A DNA stretch of 64,000 nt from Actinacidiphila yanglinensis (GTDB lineage: Bacteria > Actinomycetota > Actinomycetes > Streptomycetales > Streptomycetaceae). A model generated the notes under the pieces. It was not told the origin of the DNA. It worked only from the letters and a program-made list of their open reading frames with translations, and did no database searches. The DNA is taken from assembly GCF_900107965.1 (NCBI RefSeq), contig NZ_FNVU01000003.1, positions 558,001 to 622,000 of the forward strand. Reading direction: 5' to 3'. Below are positions 44,230 through 54,022 of this stretch, one piece after another. The position numbers and the translations under genes are program-made. Position 1 is the first letter of the stretch, and every line of letters starts with the position of its first letter.

Positions 44230-45188
44230 CCCGGACCGTGAACGGTTCCGCGCACACGTCCGGACAGGTACTTGCCGCATACAAGTACTGTGAGACCGTG
44301 ACCGGCCAGGAGGCCCGCAACTTCGCCTACGGAATCCGCCTGCTGCCCACGGCGAAGCGGCAGGCGATGTCGGCGGTCTACGCGTTCTCCCGGCGGGTCG
44401 ACGACATCGGTGACGGCGAGCTGCCGCCCGACGAGAAGCTGCGCCGCCTGGAGGGCGCCCGCTCGCTGCTGGAGCGGGTCGAGGCCCGCGAGGTGGAGGA
44501 GGACGACACCGACCCGGTCGCCGTTGCCCTCGCCGACGCCGCCAGGGTCTTCCCCATCCCGATGGGCGGGCTCGGCGAACTCATCGACGGCGTCCAGATG
44601 GATGTTCGAGGCGAGAGCTACGAGACCTGGGACGACCTGGCCATCTACTGCCGCTGCGTGGCGGGAGCTATCGGTAGGGTCTCGTTGGGCGTTTTCGGCA
44701 CGGTGAATGGGCACGATCATGCACGTGCCGCCGAATACGCCGACACGCTCGGCCTCGCCCTGCAACTCACCAACATCCTGCGCGACGTCCGCGAGGATGC
44801 CGGCAACGGACGGACCTACCTGCCCGCCGAGGACCTCGCCAAGTTCGGCTGCGCGGAGGGCTTCCACAGCGACTCCCCGCCGCCCGGATCCGACTTCGCC
44901 GGGCTGGTCGAGTTCGAGGTCCGGCGGGCCCGCTCGCTGTTCGCCACCGGATACCGGCTGTTGCCGATGCTCGACCGCAGGAGCGGCGCCTGCGTCGCCG
45001 CGATGGCGGGCATCTACCGGCGGTTGCTGGAGCGGATCGCCGCCGACCCCGAGGCGGTGCTGCGCGGCCGGGTCTCGCTTCCCGGCCGGGAGAAGGCGTA
45101 CGTCGCGGTCCGCGGCCTGGCCGGAGTCGACGCCCGGCGCACCGCGCGTACCCCCGCCCCCGTCGCCGACCCGCGGAGGGACGCGTGA
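44226..45188 (+). CDS. hpnD: Presqualene diphosphate synthase HpnD
   Basis: A 320-residue member of the same family as HpnC. Motifs DDIGD (near residue 60) and NILRDVREDAGNGRTYLP fit phytoene/presqualene synthases. It condenses two farnesyl diphosphates to presqualene diphosphate. The GTG at 44226 overlaps the hpnC stop; its own site is GAAGAGAGG. The C-terminal tail is proline-rich and variable. A second GTG four codons later is possible. Confidence 0.92.
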   Translation: MTRTVNGSAHTSGQVLAAYKYCETVTGQEARNFAYGIRLLPTAKRQAMSAVYAFSRRVDDIGDGELPPDEKLRRLEGARSLLERVEAREVEEDDTDPVAVALADAARVFPIPMGGLGELIDGVQMDVRGESYETWDDLAIYCRCVAGAIGRVSLGVFGTVNGHDHARAAEYADTLGLALQLTNILRDVREDAGNGRTYLPAEDLAKFGCAEGFHSDSPPPGSDFAGLVEFEVRRARSLFATGYRLLPMLDRRSGACVAAMAGIYRRLLERIAADPEAVLRGRVSLPGREKAYVAVRGLAGVDARRTARTPAPVADPRRDA

Positions 45189-45409
45189 GATCGACCCGCG
45201 TCCACCCAGCGGGTCCCACCGCGCAGTACGCTCCGTCCACGCCGTCCGTCCGTCCCGCTCCGCCCGCCCTGTCCGCGGGTCCGGTGGCGTTCGTGCGGCC
45301 CGTTCCGTACCCGTCGTCCGACCGAGCAACCCTGCCGGCGCTGACTGCGTCACCTTCCGCGACGGCTCGCCGCACCCCGCCTGGTGCGGCCCGAGGAGAA
45401 CGCGCATGA
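45185..45409 (+). CDS. Possible small ORF bridging hpnD and hpnE
   Basis: A 74-codon frame that begins GTGA on the hpnD stop and ends ATGA on the hpnE start, filling the gap exactly. The predicted peptide is rich in Pro, Ala, Ser and Val, with no recognisable domain. Third positions are less G/C-biased than in flanking genes, which argues against strong coding selection. It may be a coupling frame, a degenerate gene or chance. Confidence 0.25.
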   Translation: MRSTRVHPAGPTAQYAPSTPSVRPAPPALSAGPVAFVRPVPYPSSDRATLPALTASPSATARRTPPGAARGERA

Positions 45410-46902
45410 CGACCACCCGATCCGGCCCGGAGGCCGGCCCAGCCGGCGCCGCGGACGACGGCGGCGATCCCGCCCACGGGCGGCGGACCGCCGTCGTGGT
45501 CGGCGGCGGGCTGGCCGGGGTGACCGCGGCGCTCGCGCTCGCCGACGCCGGGGTCGCGGTGACCCTGACCGAGGCCCGTCCGCGCCTCGGCGGCCTCGCC
45601 TTCTCCTTCCGGCGCGGCGACCTGAACGTCGACAACGGCCAGCACGTGTTCCTGCGCTGCTGCACCGCCTACCAGTGGTTCCTGGACCGGATCGCCGCCC
45701 GCGACCTGGTGACGCTTCAGGACCGGCTGGACGTCCCGGTCTTCGACGCCGCCACCGGGCGGCTCGGCCGGATCGGCCGGGTGGCGCTGCCGGTTCCGCT
45801 GCACCTCGGGCCGAGCCTGCTGCGCTACCCGCACCTGTCGGTGCGCGAGCGGGCGTCGGTGGGGCGGGCCGCACTCGCGCTGCGCGCCCTGGACCTGGAC
45901 GACCCCGCGCTGGACCGGATCGACTTCGGCAGTTGGCTCGCGAAGCGCGGGCAGTCCGCCCGGACTATCGAGGCGCTGTGGGACCTGGTCGGCGTGGCCA
46001 CCCTCAACGCCACCGCGGGCGAGTCCTCGTTGGGCCTTGCCGCGAAGGTGTTCAAGACCGGGCTGCTGTCCGAACCGGGTGCGGCCGACATCGGCTGGGC
46101 CGCCGCGCCGCTCGGCGACCTGCACGACGTCCGGGCCCGCGCGGCCCTCGACGCGGCGGGCGTAAGGGTGTTGCTGCGGGCCCGGGCGACCGGCCTGACC
46201 CCCCTGACCGGCGACGCCGAGGCAACCGCCGACGGCGGCACGGGACGTGACGTCGCACACGCCGGCTGGCGGGTGGACGTCGAGACCGGCCCGGGCCGCG
46301 GCGAGCAACTGACCGCCGGCACCGTGGTGTTGGCGGTGCCGCAGCAGGAGACGCACGACCTGCTGCCGGCCGGCGCGCTGGCCGAGCCGGAAAAGCTCTT
46401 GCGCATCGGCACCGCGCCGATCCTCAATGTCCATGTGATCTACGACCGGCAGGTGCTCGAACAGCCGTTCCTGGCGGCACTCGGCAGCCCGGTCCAGTTC
46501 GTGTTCGACCGCACCAAGAGCTCCGGGCTCACCGGCGGCGGCCAGTACCTGGCACTGTCCCAGTCGGCCGCACAGGACGAGATCGACCTGCCGGTCGCGG
46601 AGTTGCGGCGGCGCTACCTGCCCGAACTGGAGCGGGTGCTGCCCGCCTCCCGCGGCGCCGGCGTCCGCGACTTCTTCGTCACCCGGGAGCGCACGGCGAC
46701 CTTCGCGCCCACCCCCGGCGTGGGCGCGCTGCGCCCCGGACCGGCCACCCGAGCCCCCGGCCTCTACCTGGCCGGTTCATGGACCGCCACCGGCTGGCCC
46801 GCGACCATGGAGGGTGCGGTGCGCAGCGGCCTGCACGCCTCCCGACAAGCTTTGTCCGTCCTCGGACTGCCCTGCGAGTACGGCGTACTGGAGGCGGCAT
46901 GA
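45406..46902 (+). CDS. hpnE: Hydroxysqualene dehydroxylase HpnE
   Basis: A 498-residue FAD-dependent amine-oxidase/phytoene-desaturase-like protein. The Rossmann segment VVVGGGLAGVTAALALADAG near 30-49 and the C-terminal FAD loop YLAGSWTATGWPATMEGAVRSG frame the enzyme. HpnE reduces hydroxysqualene to squalene. The ATG at 45406 has GAGGAGA upstream and overlaps the bridging frame. The stop is coupled to the next gene by ATGA. Confidence 0.92.
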   Translation: MTTTRSGPEAGPAGAADDGGDPAHGRRTAVVVGGGLAGVTAALALADAGVAVTLTEARPRLGGLAFSFRRGDLNVDNGQHVFLRCCTAYQWFLDRIAARDLVTLQDRLDVPVFDAATGRLGRIGRVALPVPLHLGPSLLRYPHLSVRERASVGRAALALRALDLDDPALDRIDFGSWLAKRGQSARTIEALWDLVGVATLNATAGESSLGLAAKVFKTGLLSEPGAADIGWAAAPLGDLHDVRARAALDAAGVRVLLRARATGLTPLTGDAEATADGGTGRDVAHAGWRVDVETGPGRGEQLTAGTVVLAVPQQETHDLLPAGALAEPEKLLRIGTAPILNVHVIYDRQVLEQPFLAALGSPVQFVFDRTKSSGLTGGGQYLALSQSAAQDEIDLPVAELRRRYLPELERVLPASRGAGVRDFFVTRERTATFAPTPGVGALRPGPATRAPGLYLAGSWTATGWPATMEGAVRSGLHASRQALSVLGLPCEYGVLEAA

Positions 46903-47978
46903 GTGCAATTGGTGCGACAAGAGGAGAGAACGTGACCGCTGACAGCGTGATCGCGCTGCTGGAGAACGGCCGCATCCTGACCACCCCCGTGCTGCGCGCG
47001 GCGGTGGCACGGCTCGCCCCGCCGATGGACACCGTCGCCTCGTACCACTTCGGGTGGATCGACCAGGCCGGCCGGCCCGCGGACGGTGACGGCGGCAAGG
47101 CGGTGCGCCCGGCGCTGGCCCTGCTGTCCGCCCAGGCCGCGGGCGCGCCCGCGGAGACCGGCGTGCCCGGTGCGGTCGCGGTGGAGCTGGTGCACAACTT
47201 CTCCCTGCTGCACGACGACCTGATGGACGGTGACGAGCAGCGCCGGCACCGCGACACGGTGTGGAAGGTGCACGGCCCGGCACAGGCGATCCTGGTGGGC
47301 GACGCGCTGTTCGCGCTGGCCAACGAGATCCTGCTGGAGCACGGCACCGCCGACGCCGGCCGCGCCACCCGCCGGCTGACCACCGCGACCCGCAAACTGA
47401 TCGACGGTCAGGCCCAGGACATCTCCTTCGAGCACCGCGAGCGGGTCACCGTCGCCGAGTGCCTGGAGATGGAGGGCAACAAGACCGGGGCCCTGCTGGC
47501 CTGCGCCTCCTCCATCGGAGCGGTGCTCGGCGGCGCGTCGGAGTCCGACGCGGACGCGCTGGAGGAGTACGGCTACCACCTGGGGCTTTCGTTCCAGGCG
47601 ATCGACGATCTGCTGGGCATCTGGGGGGATCCGGCCACCACCGGCAAGCAGACCTGGAGCGACCTGAGGCAGCGTAAGAAGTCGCTGCCGGTGGTCGCCG
47701 CGCTCGCCGCGGGCGGTCCGGCGTCGGAGCGGCTGGGTGAACTCCTGGCGGCGGACGCGAAAAATTCCGGATTGATCGAAACTGATGCCTTCAGTGAGGA
47801 AGAGTTCGCCCTGCGCGCGGCGTTGATCGAGGAGGCAGGTGGGCGGGAGTGGACGTCTCAGGAGGCCCGGAGGCAGTACACGACCGCTATCGCCGCACTC
47901 GACAAAATGGACATGCCGGACGAAATCCGACGTAAGCTCGTGGGCCTGGCGGATTTTGTGGTGGTCCGCGAAAAGTAA
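46899..47978 (+). CDS. Polyprenyl (farnesyl-type) diphosphate synthase
   Basis: A 359-residue all-helical trans-prenyl synthase. The first Asp-rich motif is DDLMD at 106-110; the second is DDLLG at about 236-240, a DDxxG variant. It should elongate DMAPP/IPP to farnesyl diphosphate for HpnD. The ATG has GGAGG 4 nt upstream and overlaps the hpnE stop; a GTG at 46932 also has a good GAGGAGA site and may be used. A 99-nt gap to shc contains a possible 11-codon frame starting at 47990. Confidence 0.9.
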   Translation: MSAIGATRGENVTADSVIALLENGRILTTPVLRAAVARLAPPMDTVASYHFGWIDQAGRPADGDGGKAVRPALALLSAQAAGAPAETGVPGAVAVELVHNFSLLHDDLMDGDEQRRHRDTVWKVHGPAQAILVGDALFALANEILLEHGTADAGRATRRLTTATRKLIDGQAQDISFEHRERVTVAECLEMEGNKTGALLACASSIGAVLGGASESDADALEEYGYHLGLSFQAIDDLLGIWGDPATTGKQTWSDLRQRKKSLPVVAALAAGGPASERLGELLAADAKNSGLIETDAFSEEEFALRAALIEEAGGREWTSQEARRQYTTAIAALDKMDMPDEIRRKLVGLADFVVVREK

Positions 47979-48077
47979 AGAGACAGACGTGGAGCGTATG
48001 ACGTCGCCGGTCCCACTCACGTGACGGCGGACGGCCGCCCCCGACACCGCAGACGTCTCAACTGCAAAGGGGAAGCC

Positions 48078-50159
48078 ATGACAGCGACGACCGATGGCAG
48101 TCCAGGAACGCCAACCCACCGGACACCTTCGGCCAGCAGCGCCTCGGAGCCGGATCCTGTTCCAGCCGGTGACACGGAGGCGGCGGCGCAGCGTGCCGTG
48201 CGGCGCGCCGCAGACCATCTCCTGGCACGGCAGCATCCGGACGGATGGTGGAAGGGCGACCTCGAGACGAACGTGACGATGGATGCCGAGGACCTGCTGC
48301 TGCGGGAGTTCCTCGGCATCCGTGACGCGCACGTCACCGCGGCGTCGGCCCGCTGGATCCGCTCCCAGCAGCGTGAGGACGGCGCCTGGCCGACCTTCCA
48401 CGGCGGGCCCGGCGACCTGTCGGCCACCATCGAGGCGTACGTCGCGCTGCGGCTGGCCGGGGACGAGCCTGACCAGGCGCACATGCAGCTGGCCGCCAAG
48501 TGGTCCCGCGGCGAGGGGGGAGTGGCCGCGAGCCGGGTCTTCACCCGGATCTGGCTGGCCCTGTTCGGCTGGTGGAGCTGGGACGACCTGCCGGAGATGC
48601 CGCCCGAGGTCATCTTCCTGCCCAAGTGGATGCCGCTGAACATCTACTCGTTCGGCTGCTGGGCCCGGCAGACCATCGTGCCGCTCACCGTCGTCGGCGC
48701 CCACCGGCCGGTGCGGCCCGCGCCGTTCGGTATCGACGAGCTGCATCTCGACCCGGGCCGGCCCAACCCCAAGCGCCGCCGGAAGTCCATCACCAGCTGG
48801 GACGGCGTCTTCCAGCGCCTGGACCAGGTGCTGCACGTCTACCGCCGGTTCAGCCCGCGCATGGTGCGCCGCAGCGCGATGAACGCCTGCGCCCGCTGGA
48901 TCATCGAGCGGCAGGAGGCCGACGGCTGCTGGGGCGGGATCCAACCGCCGGCCGTCTACTCGGTGATCGCCCTCCACCTGCTCGGATACGACCTGGACCA
49001 CCCGGTGGTGAAGGCCGGGCTGGACTCGCTGGATCGTTTCGCCGTGTGGCCCGAGGAGGGCGTGCGGATGATCGAGGCGTGCCAGTCCCCGGTCTGGGAC
49101 ACTTGTCTGGCCGCGATCGCGCTCGCCGACGCCGGCGTTCCCGCCGACGACCCCGCGCTGATCAAGGCCGCGGACTGGATGCTCGGCGAGCAGATCACCC
49201 GCCCCGGCGACTGGTCCGTGCAGCGCCCGCAACTGGCGCCCGGCGGCTGGGCCTTCGAGTTCCACAACGACAACTACCCGGACATCGACGACACCGCCGA
49301 GGTGGTGCTCGCGCTGCGCCGGATCGACCACCCCGACCGGGCCCGGTTGGACTCGGCGATCGACAAGGCGGTGCGCTGGAACGTCGGCATGCAGTCGAGG
49401 AACGGCGCATGGGGCGCCTTCGACGCCGACAACACCAGCTCCTTCCCGAACCGGTTGCCCTTCTGCGACTTCGGCGAGGTGATCGACCCGCCGTCGGCCG
49501 ACGTGACCGCACACGTGGTGGAGATGCTGGCCGCGCTCGGCCTGGAGCACGACGGGCACACCCGGCGCGGCATCGAGTGGCTGCTGTCGGAACAGGAGGA
49601 CAGCGGCGCCTGGTTCGGCCGCTGGGGCGTCAACTACATCTACGGCACCGGGTCGGCCGTCCCGGCGCTGGCCGCGGCCGGGCTGGGCCCGGAGCACCCG
49701 TCGATCCGCCGGGCCGTCGACTGGCTGCACGAGGTGCAGAACGCCGACGGCGGCTGGGGCGAGGACCTGAGGTCGTACTCCGAGCAGGAGTGGGCCGGGC
49801 GCGGGCACTCGACGCCCTCGCAGACCGCGTGGGCGCTGATGGCGCTGCTGGCGGCCGGCGAGCGGGACACCGACTCCGTCGAGCGCGGGGTGCGATGGCT
49901 GGCCGAGACCCAGCTGCCGGACGGGTCGTGGGACGAGCCGTACTTCACCGGTACCGGTTTCCCGCGCGACTTCTCGATCAACTACCACCTGTACCGGATG
50001 GTCTTCCCGCTGACCGCGCTCGGCCGCTACGTGCGCTCCGAGCCCTTCGGCGCCGGCCACCCGGCGGTCCCGGCCGGCGCCGCGGCCACGCCGCCCGCCC
50101 CGGGGACGCCGGGCACCGTCTCGCCCACCACCATCGCGAGCACCGGAAAGGGGGCCTAG
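48078..50159 (+). CDS. shc: Squalene-hopene cyclase
   Basis: A 693-residue cyclase converting squalene to hopene and hopanol at the membrane surface. The protonating DXDD motif is Asp402-Ile-Asp-Asp405, and repeated QW motifs are visible (for example QEADGCWGGI, QNADGGWGED, QLPDGSWDEP). Length fits bacterial SHC plus a 35-residue disordered N-terminus and Pro/Ala-rich C-terminus. The ATG has AAAGGGG upstream. Three nt separate it from hpnG. Confidence 0.96.
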   Translation: MTATTDGSPGTPTHRTPSASSASEPDPVPAGDTEAAAQRAVRRAADHLLARQHPDGWWKGDLETNVTMDAEDLLLREFLGIRDAHVTAASARWIRSQQREDGAWPTFHGGPGDLSATIEAYVALRLAGDEPDQAHMQLAAKWSRGEGGVAASRVFTRIWLALFGWWSWDDLPEMPPEVIFLPKWMPLNIYSFGCWARQTIVPLTVVGAHRPVRPAPFGIDELHLDPGRPNPKRRRKSITSWDGVFQRLDQVLHVYRRFSPRMVRRSAMNACARWIIERQEADGCWGGIQPPAVYSVIALHLLGYDLDHPVVKAGLDSLDRFAVWPEEGVRMIEACQSPVWDTCLAAIALADAGVPADDPALIKAADWMLGEQITRPGDWSVQRPQLAPGGWAFEFHNDNYPDIDDTAEVVLALRRIDHPDRARLDSAIDKAVRWNVGMQSRNGAWGAFDADNTSSFPNRLPFCDFGEVIDPPSADVTAHVVEMLAALGLEHDGHTRRGIEWLLSEQEDSGAWFGRWGVNYIYGTGSAVPALAAAGLGPEHPSIRRAVDWLHEVQNADGGWGEDLRSYSEQEWAGRGHSTPSQTAWALMALLAAGERDTDSVERGVRWLAETQLPDGSWDEPYFTGTGFPRDFSINYHLYRMVFPLTALGRYVRSEPFGAGHPAVPAGAAATPPAPGTPGTVSPTTIASTGKGA

Positions 50160-50162
50160 TTC

Positions 50163-50780
50163 GTGGGCCGTCCCCGACCCCCGCTGATGGTGGTGTGCGC
50201 CCTGCCCATCGAGCGCTTCGCGCTGCGCAGGGGCATCGCCAGAAGCACCGCGGACTTCCCCGTCACCGTGCTGAGAACCGGCATGGGGCCGAAGAACGCG
50301 GAACGGGCTGTCGTCCAGGCCCTGCAGGACCCGGCGCTGCACGAAGGGTCCGTCCTGACCACCGGCTTCTGCGCGGGGCTCGCCCCCGGCATGCGGCCGG
50401 GAGATGTCGTCGTGTCCGACGACGGGCACGAGAGCGCGACGCTGGCCGCCGCGCTCAAGGCCACTCTCGCGGACAGGGGACTCACCGTGCACACCGGCAC
50501 GCTGGCGGAATCCGATCACGTCGTGCGGGGCGCCGAGCGCGCCGCACTCGCGGCGACTGGTGCCATCGCCGTGGACATGGAGTCGGCCGCGATGCGCCGC
50601 GCCGCCCTCGCCGAGGGCGCGCACCGCATCGCGGCGGCCCGCGTCGTCGTCGACACGCCCGAGTTCGAACTCGTGCGCGTCGGCACGCTCCGCACCGGAG
50701 TCATCGCATTCCGCGTGCTCAGAGATCTTGTTCCCGCCTTTCTCGATTGGCACCGCACTACCGTGCTCCCCTGGAGGTGA
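50163..50780 (+). CDS. hpnG: Adenosylhopane nucleosidase/phosphorylase HpnG
   Basis: A 205-residue nucleoside-phosphorylase-fold protein (MTA/SAH family). VDMES near residue 140 is the ribose/nucleoside-binding signature, and VCALPIERF and TGMGPKNAE form phosphate-site loops. HpnG releases adenine from adenosylhopane to give ribosylhopane or its phosphate. GTG start at 50163. It lies between shc and hpnH as in other hopanoid clusters. Confidence 0.9.
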   Translation: MGRPRPPLMVVCALPIERFALRRGIARSTADFPVTVLRTGMGPKNAERAVVQALQDPALHEGSVLTTGFCAGLAPGMRPGDVVVSDDGHESATLAAALKATLADRGLTVHTGTLAESDHVVRGAERAALAATGAIAVDMESAAMRRAALAEGAHRIAAARVVVDTPEFELVRVGTLRTGVIAFRVLRDLVPAFLDWHRTTVLPWR

Positions 50781-50785
50781 GCTAG

Positions 50786-51814
50786 ATGGCCATGCCGCTC
50801 CGTCAGACCGTCCGCGTCGCGTCGTACCTCTTCGAACAGAAAATGGTCCGGCGTCGCGAAAAGTTCCCGTTGATCGTCGAACTCGAACCGCTCTTCGCCT
50901 GCAACCTCAAATGTGAGGGCTGCGGCAAGATCCAGCACCCGGCCGGAGTGCTGAAGCAGCGCATGCCGGTGGCCCAGGCCGTCGGGGCGGTGCTGGAGTC
51001 GGGTGCGCCGATGGTCTCCATCGCGGGCGGCGAGCCGTTGATGCACCCCCAGATCGACGAGATCGTCCGCCAGCTGGTGGCCAAGAAGAAGTACGTATTC
51101 CTCTGCACCAACGCCCTGCTCATGCGTAAGAAAATGGACAAGTTCACACCGTCCCCTTACTTTGCCTTTACTGTTCATATTGACGGCATGCGTGAGCGGC
51201 ACGACGAATCCGTGGCGAAGGAGGGCACCTTCGACGAGGCCGTGGCCGCGATCAAGGAGGCCAAGCGCCGCGGCTTCCGGGTGACCACCAACTCCACCTT
51301 CTTCAACACCGACACCCCGCAGACCCTCATCGAGGTGCTCAACTTCCTCAACGACGACCTGCAGGTCGACGAGATGATGCTGTCGCCCGCGTACGCGTAC
51401 GAGAAGGCGCCCGACCAGGACCACTTCCTCGGCGTCGAGCAGACCCGCGAGCTGTTCCGCAAGGCGTTCGGGGACGGCAACCGGAAGAAGTGGCGGCTCA
51501 ACCACAGCCCGCTCTTCCTGGACTTCCTGGAGGGCAAGGCGGACTTCCCCTGCACTGCCTGGGCGATCCCGAACTACTCGCTCTTCGGCTGGCAGCGCCC
51601 CTGCTACCTGATGAGCGACGGCTACGTGCCGACGTACCAGAAGCTGCTCGACGAGACCGACTGGGACAAGTACGGCCGGGGCAAGGACGAGCGCTGCGAC
51701 AACTGCATGGCCCACTGCGGCTACGAGCCCACGGCCGTGCTGGCGACCATGGGCTCGCTGAAGGAGTCCATCCGCGCCGCCCGGGAGACCGTCGCGTCCA
51801 ACCGCGCGAAGTGA
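50786..51814 (+). CDS. hpnH: Adenosylhopane synthase HpnH (radical SAM)
   Basis: A 342-residue radical-SAM enzyme. Cluster-binding Cys39-x3-Cys43-x2-Cys46 (CNLKCEGC) and the SAGGEPL-type segment SIAGGEPL define the core; a C-terminal Cys-rich part (CDNCMAHCGYEP) follows. HpnH joins the 5'-deoxyadenosyl group to diploptene. Five nt after hpnG. A stretch at about 51124-51183 uses unusually many A/T-ending codons for this genome while the protein stays conserved-looking. Confidence 0.95.
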   Translation: MAMPLRQTVRVASYLFEQKMVRRREKFPLIVELEPLFACNLKCEGCGKIQHPAGVLKQRMPVAQAVGAVLESGAPMVSIAGGEPLMHPQIDEIVRQLVAKKKYVFLCTNALLMRKKMDKFTPSPYFAFTVHIDGMRERHDESVAKEGTFDEAVAAIKEAKRRGFRVTTNSTFFNTDTPQTLIEVLNFLNDDLQVDEMMLSPAYAYEKAPDQDHFLGVEQTRELFRKAFGDGNRKKWRLNHSPLFLDFLEGKADFPCTAWAIPNYSLFGWQRPCYLMSDGYVPTYQKLLDETDWDKYGRGKDERCDNCMAHCGYEPTAVLATMGSLKESIRAARETVASNRAK

Positions 51815-51825
51815 CCTTCCCGTAA

Positions 51826-51882
51826 GCGGGTACGAGCCATCGGCGACGGCGGCCTTCGCCGTCGCCGATGGCTCGTACCCGC
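51826..51882 (+). terminator. Perfect 25-bp hairpin between hpnH and dxs
   Basis: Arms at 51826-51850 and 51858-51882 are exact complements with a 7-nt GGCCTTC loop. It begins 12 nt after the hpnH stop and ends 64 nt before dxs. It could terminate, or protect the 3' end of, the hpn transcript; there is no U-tract. The length is exceptional for the window. Confidence 0.75.
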
Positions 51883-51946
51883 ACTGCCACCGGCCGGTCA
51901 GCGGCCGGCGAACCACCGCAATCCCCGGCAGGAACGAGGTCCCTGT

Positions 51947-54022
51947 ATGTCGATGCTGGAGAACATCAAAGGCCCCCACGACCTGAAGGCTCTGCCGGAC
52001 GGCCGGCTCGACGAACTCGCCGCCGACATCCGCCACTTCCTCGTCGAGGCGGTCGCCAGGACCGGTGGCCACCTCGGCCCCAACCTCGGCGTGGTGGAGC
52101 TGACGATCGCGCTGCACCGCGTCTTCGACTCACCGGCCGACCGCATCCTGTGGGACACCGGCCACCAGTCCTACGTGCACAAGCTGCTCACCGGCCGGCA
52201 GGACTTCTCCAAACTCCGCAGCAAGGGCGGCCTGTCCGGCTACCCCTCCCGCGCCGAGTCCGAGCACGACGTGATCGAGAACAGCCACGCCTCCACCGTG
52301 CTCGGCTGGGCCGACGGCCTCGCCAAGGCCAACGAGGTGCGCGGCCGCGACGACCGGGTGGTCGCCGTGATCGGCGACGGCGCGCTGACCGGCGGCATGG
52401 CCTGGGAGGCGCTGAACAACATCGCCGCCGCCAAGGACCGCCCGTTGATCATCGTCGTCAACGACAACGAGCGCTCCTACGCCCCCACCATCGGCGGCCT
52501 GGCCAGCCACCTCGCCACCCTGCGCACCACCGACGGCTACGAGCGCTTCCTGTCCTGGGGCAAGCAGTTCCTCCAGCAGACCCCGGTGATCGGCCAGCCG
52601 CTCTACGAGTCGCTGCACGGCGCCAAGAAGGGCTTCAAGGACGCCTTCGCGCCACAGGGCATGTTCGAGGACCTGGGGCTGAAGTACCTCGGCCCGATCG
52701 ACGGCCACGACATCGAGGCGGTGGAGTCCGCGCTGCGCCGCGCCCGCCGCTTCCACGGCCCGGTGCTGGTGCACTGCATCACCGAGAAGGGCCGCGGGTA
52801 CGCCGCCGCCGAGCAGGACGAGGCGGACCACTTCCACACCGTCGGCGCCATGGACCCGCTGACCTGCCTGCCGCTCGCACCCTCCCAAGGACCCTCCTGG
52901 ACCTCGGTGTTCGGCGAGGAACTGGTCGCGATCGGTGCCGAGCGGCCCGACGTGGTGGCCGTCACCGCGGCCATGCTGCAGCCGGTCGGCCTGGAGCGGT
53001 TCGCCGCCGCCTACCCGCACCGCGTCTTCGACGTCGGCATCGCCGAGCAGCACGCGGCGACCTCCGCGGCGGGTCTGGCCACCGGCGGGCTGCACCCCGT
53101 CGTCGCGGTGTACGCGACCTTCCTGAACCGGGCCTTCGACCAGGTGCTGATGGACGTCGCGCTGCACCGCTGCGGCGTGACCTTCGTCCTCGACCGGGCC
53201 GGGGTCACCGGCGTCGACGGCGCCTCGCACAACGGCATGTGGGACATGTCCGTCCTCCAGGTCGTACCGGGGCTGCGGATCGCGGCGCCCCGCGACGCCG
53301 ACCAGCTGCGCGCGCAACTGCGCGAGGCGGTCGCCGTGGACGACGCGCCCACCGTCGTCCGCTTCCCGAAGGAGACCGCGGGCGCGCAGGTGCCCGCGGT
53401 CGGCCGGGCCGGCGGCGTCGACATCCTGCGCCGGCCCGCCGACGGGCTGGGGCCCGACGTGCTGCTGGTCTCCGTCGGCGCGCTCGCCGGCACCTGCCTG
53501 TCCGTCGCGGAGTTGCTGGCCGGGCGCGGCATCGGCGTCACCGTGGTCGACCCGCGCTGGGTGAAGCCGGTCGACCCCGCGCTGCCCGAACTCGCCGCCG
53601 CCCACCGCATGGTGGCCGTCGTGGAGGACAACGGCCGTGCCGCGGGCGTCGGTTGCGCGATCGCCCAGGCACTGCGGGACGCGTCCGTCGACGTGCCGCT
53701 GCGGGACTTCGGCATCCCCCCGCAGTTCCTGGCGCACGCCAAGCGGAGCGAGGTGCTGGCCGACATCGGGCTGACCCCGGCGGAGATCGCCGGGTCCGTC
53801 GGCGCGTCCTTCCTGCGGCTCGCCGCGCGGGACGCACGCGGGGCCGAGCCCGCCGCGGTGCCCGAGCCCGCCGCGGCGTCCGAGCCCGCCGCGGCGTCCG
53901 AGCCGGGCGCTGCCGGCGGGACCGTACCCGGTCAGGCCGACCCGACCGGTCCCGACGCCGCGCGCCCGGCGCATACTTCGGGTGGCAGCACCCCCCGCAC
54001 GCGAGGAGCAGGTGAACGATGA
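51947..54022 (+). CDS. dxs: 1-Deoxy-D-xylulose-5-phosphate synthase
   Basis: A 691-residue thiamine-diphosphate enzyme condensing pyruvate and glyceraldehyde-3-phosphate, the first step of the MEP isoprenoid pathway. ThDP motif [17 protein letters not shown] starts at about residue 142 (Gly-Asp144-Gly). The transketolase-like pyrimidine domain includes [14 protein letters not shown], and the C-terminal domain follows. The last 60 residues are a Pro/Ala/Glu-rich tail with tandem [14 protein letters not shown] units, absent from the usual enzyme. A paralogue inside the hopanoid cluster probably boosts precursor supply. Confidence 0.96.
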   Translation: MSMLENIKGPHDLKALPDGRLDELAADIRHFLVEAVARTGGHLGPNLGVVELTIALHRVFDSPADRILWDTGHQSYVHKLLTGRQDFSKLRSKGGLSGYPSRAESEHDVIENSHASTVLGWADGLAKANEVRGRDDRVVAVIGDGALTGGMAWEALNNIAAAKDRPLIIVVNDNERSYAPTIGGLASHLATLRTTDGYERFLSWGKQFLQQTPVIGQPLYESLHGAKKGFKDAFAPQGMFEDLGLKYLGPIDGHDIEAVESALRRARRFHGPVLVHCITEKGRGYAAAEQDEADHFHTVGAMDPLTCLPLAPSQGPSWTSVFGEELVAIGAERPDVVAVTAAMLQPVGLERFAAAYPHRVFDVGIAEQHAATSAAGLATGGLHPVVAVYATFLNRAFDQVLMDVALHRCGVTFVLDRAGVTGVDGASHNGMWDMSVLQVVPGLRIAAPRDADQLRAQLREAVAVDDAPTVVRFPKETAGAQVPAVGRAGGVDILRRPADGLGPDVLLVSVGALAGTCLSVAELLAGRGIGVTVVDPRWVKPVDPALPELAAAHRMVAVVEDNGRAAGVGCAIAQALRDASVDVPLRDFGIPPQFLAHAKRSEVLADIGLTPAEIAGSVGASFLRLAARDARGAEPAAVPEPAAASEPAAASEPGAAGGTVPGQADPTGPDAARPAHTSGGSTPRTRGAGER
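53846..53905 (+). repeat. 18-bp tandem repeat in the dxs 3' end
   Basis: Three direct copies of GAGCCCGCCGCGGCGTCC (the first has two changes) and a partial fourth, in frame, encoding EPAAAS units in the Dxs tail. Likely slippage-expanded and length-variable. Confidence 0.8.

Noticed and set aside
46764..50753. A 1,329-codon open frame on the minus strand opposite hpnE to hpnG
   Set aside because: It is a mirror of strong G/C bias in real genes; its translation is low-complexity and lacks domains.
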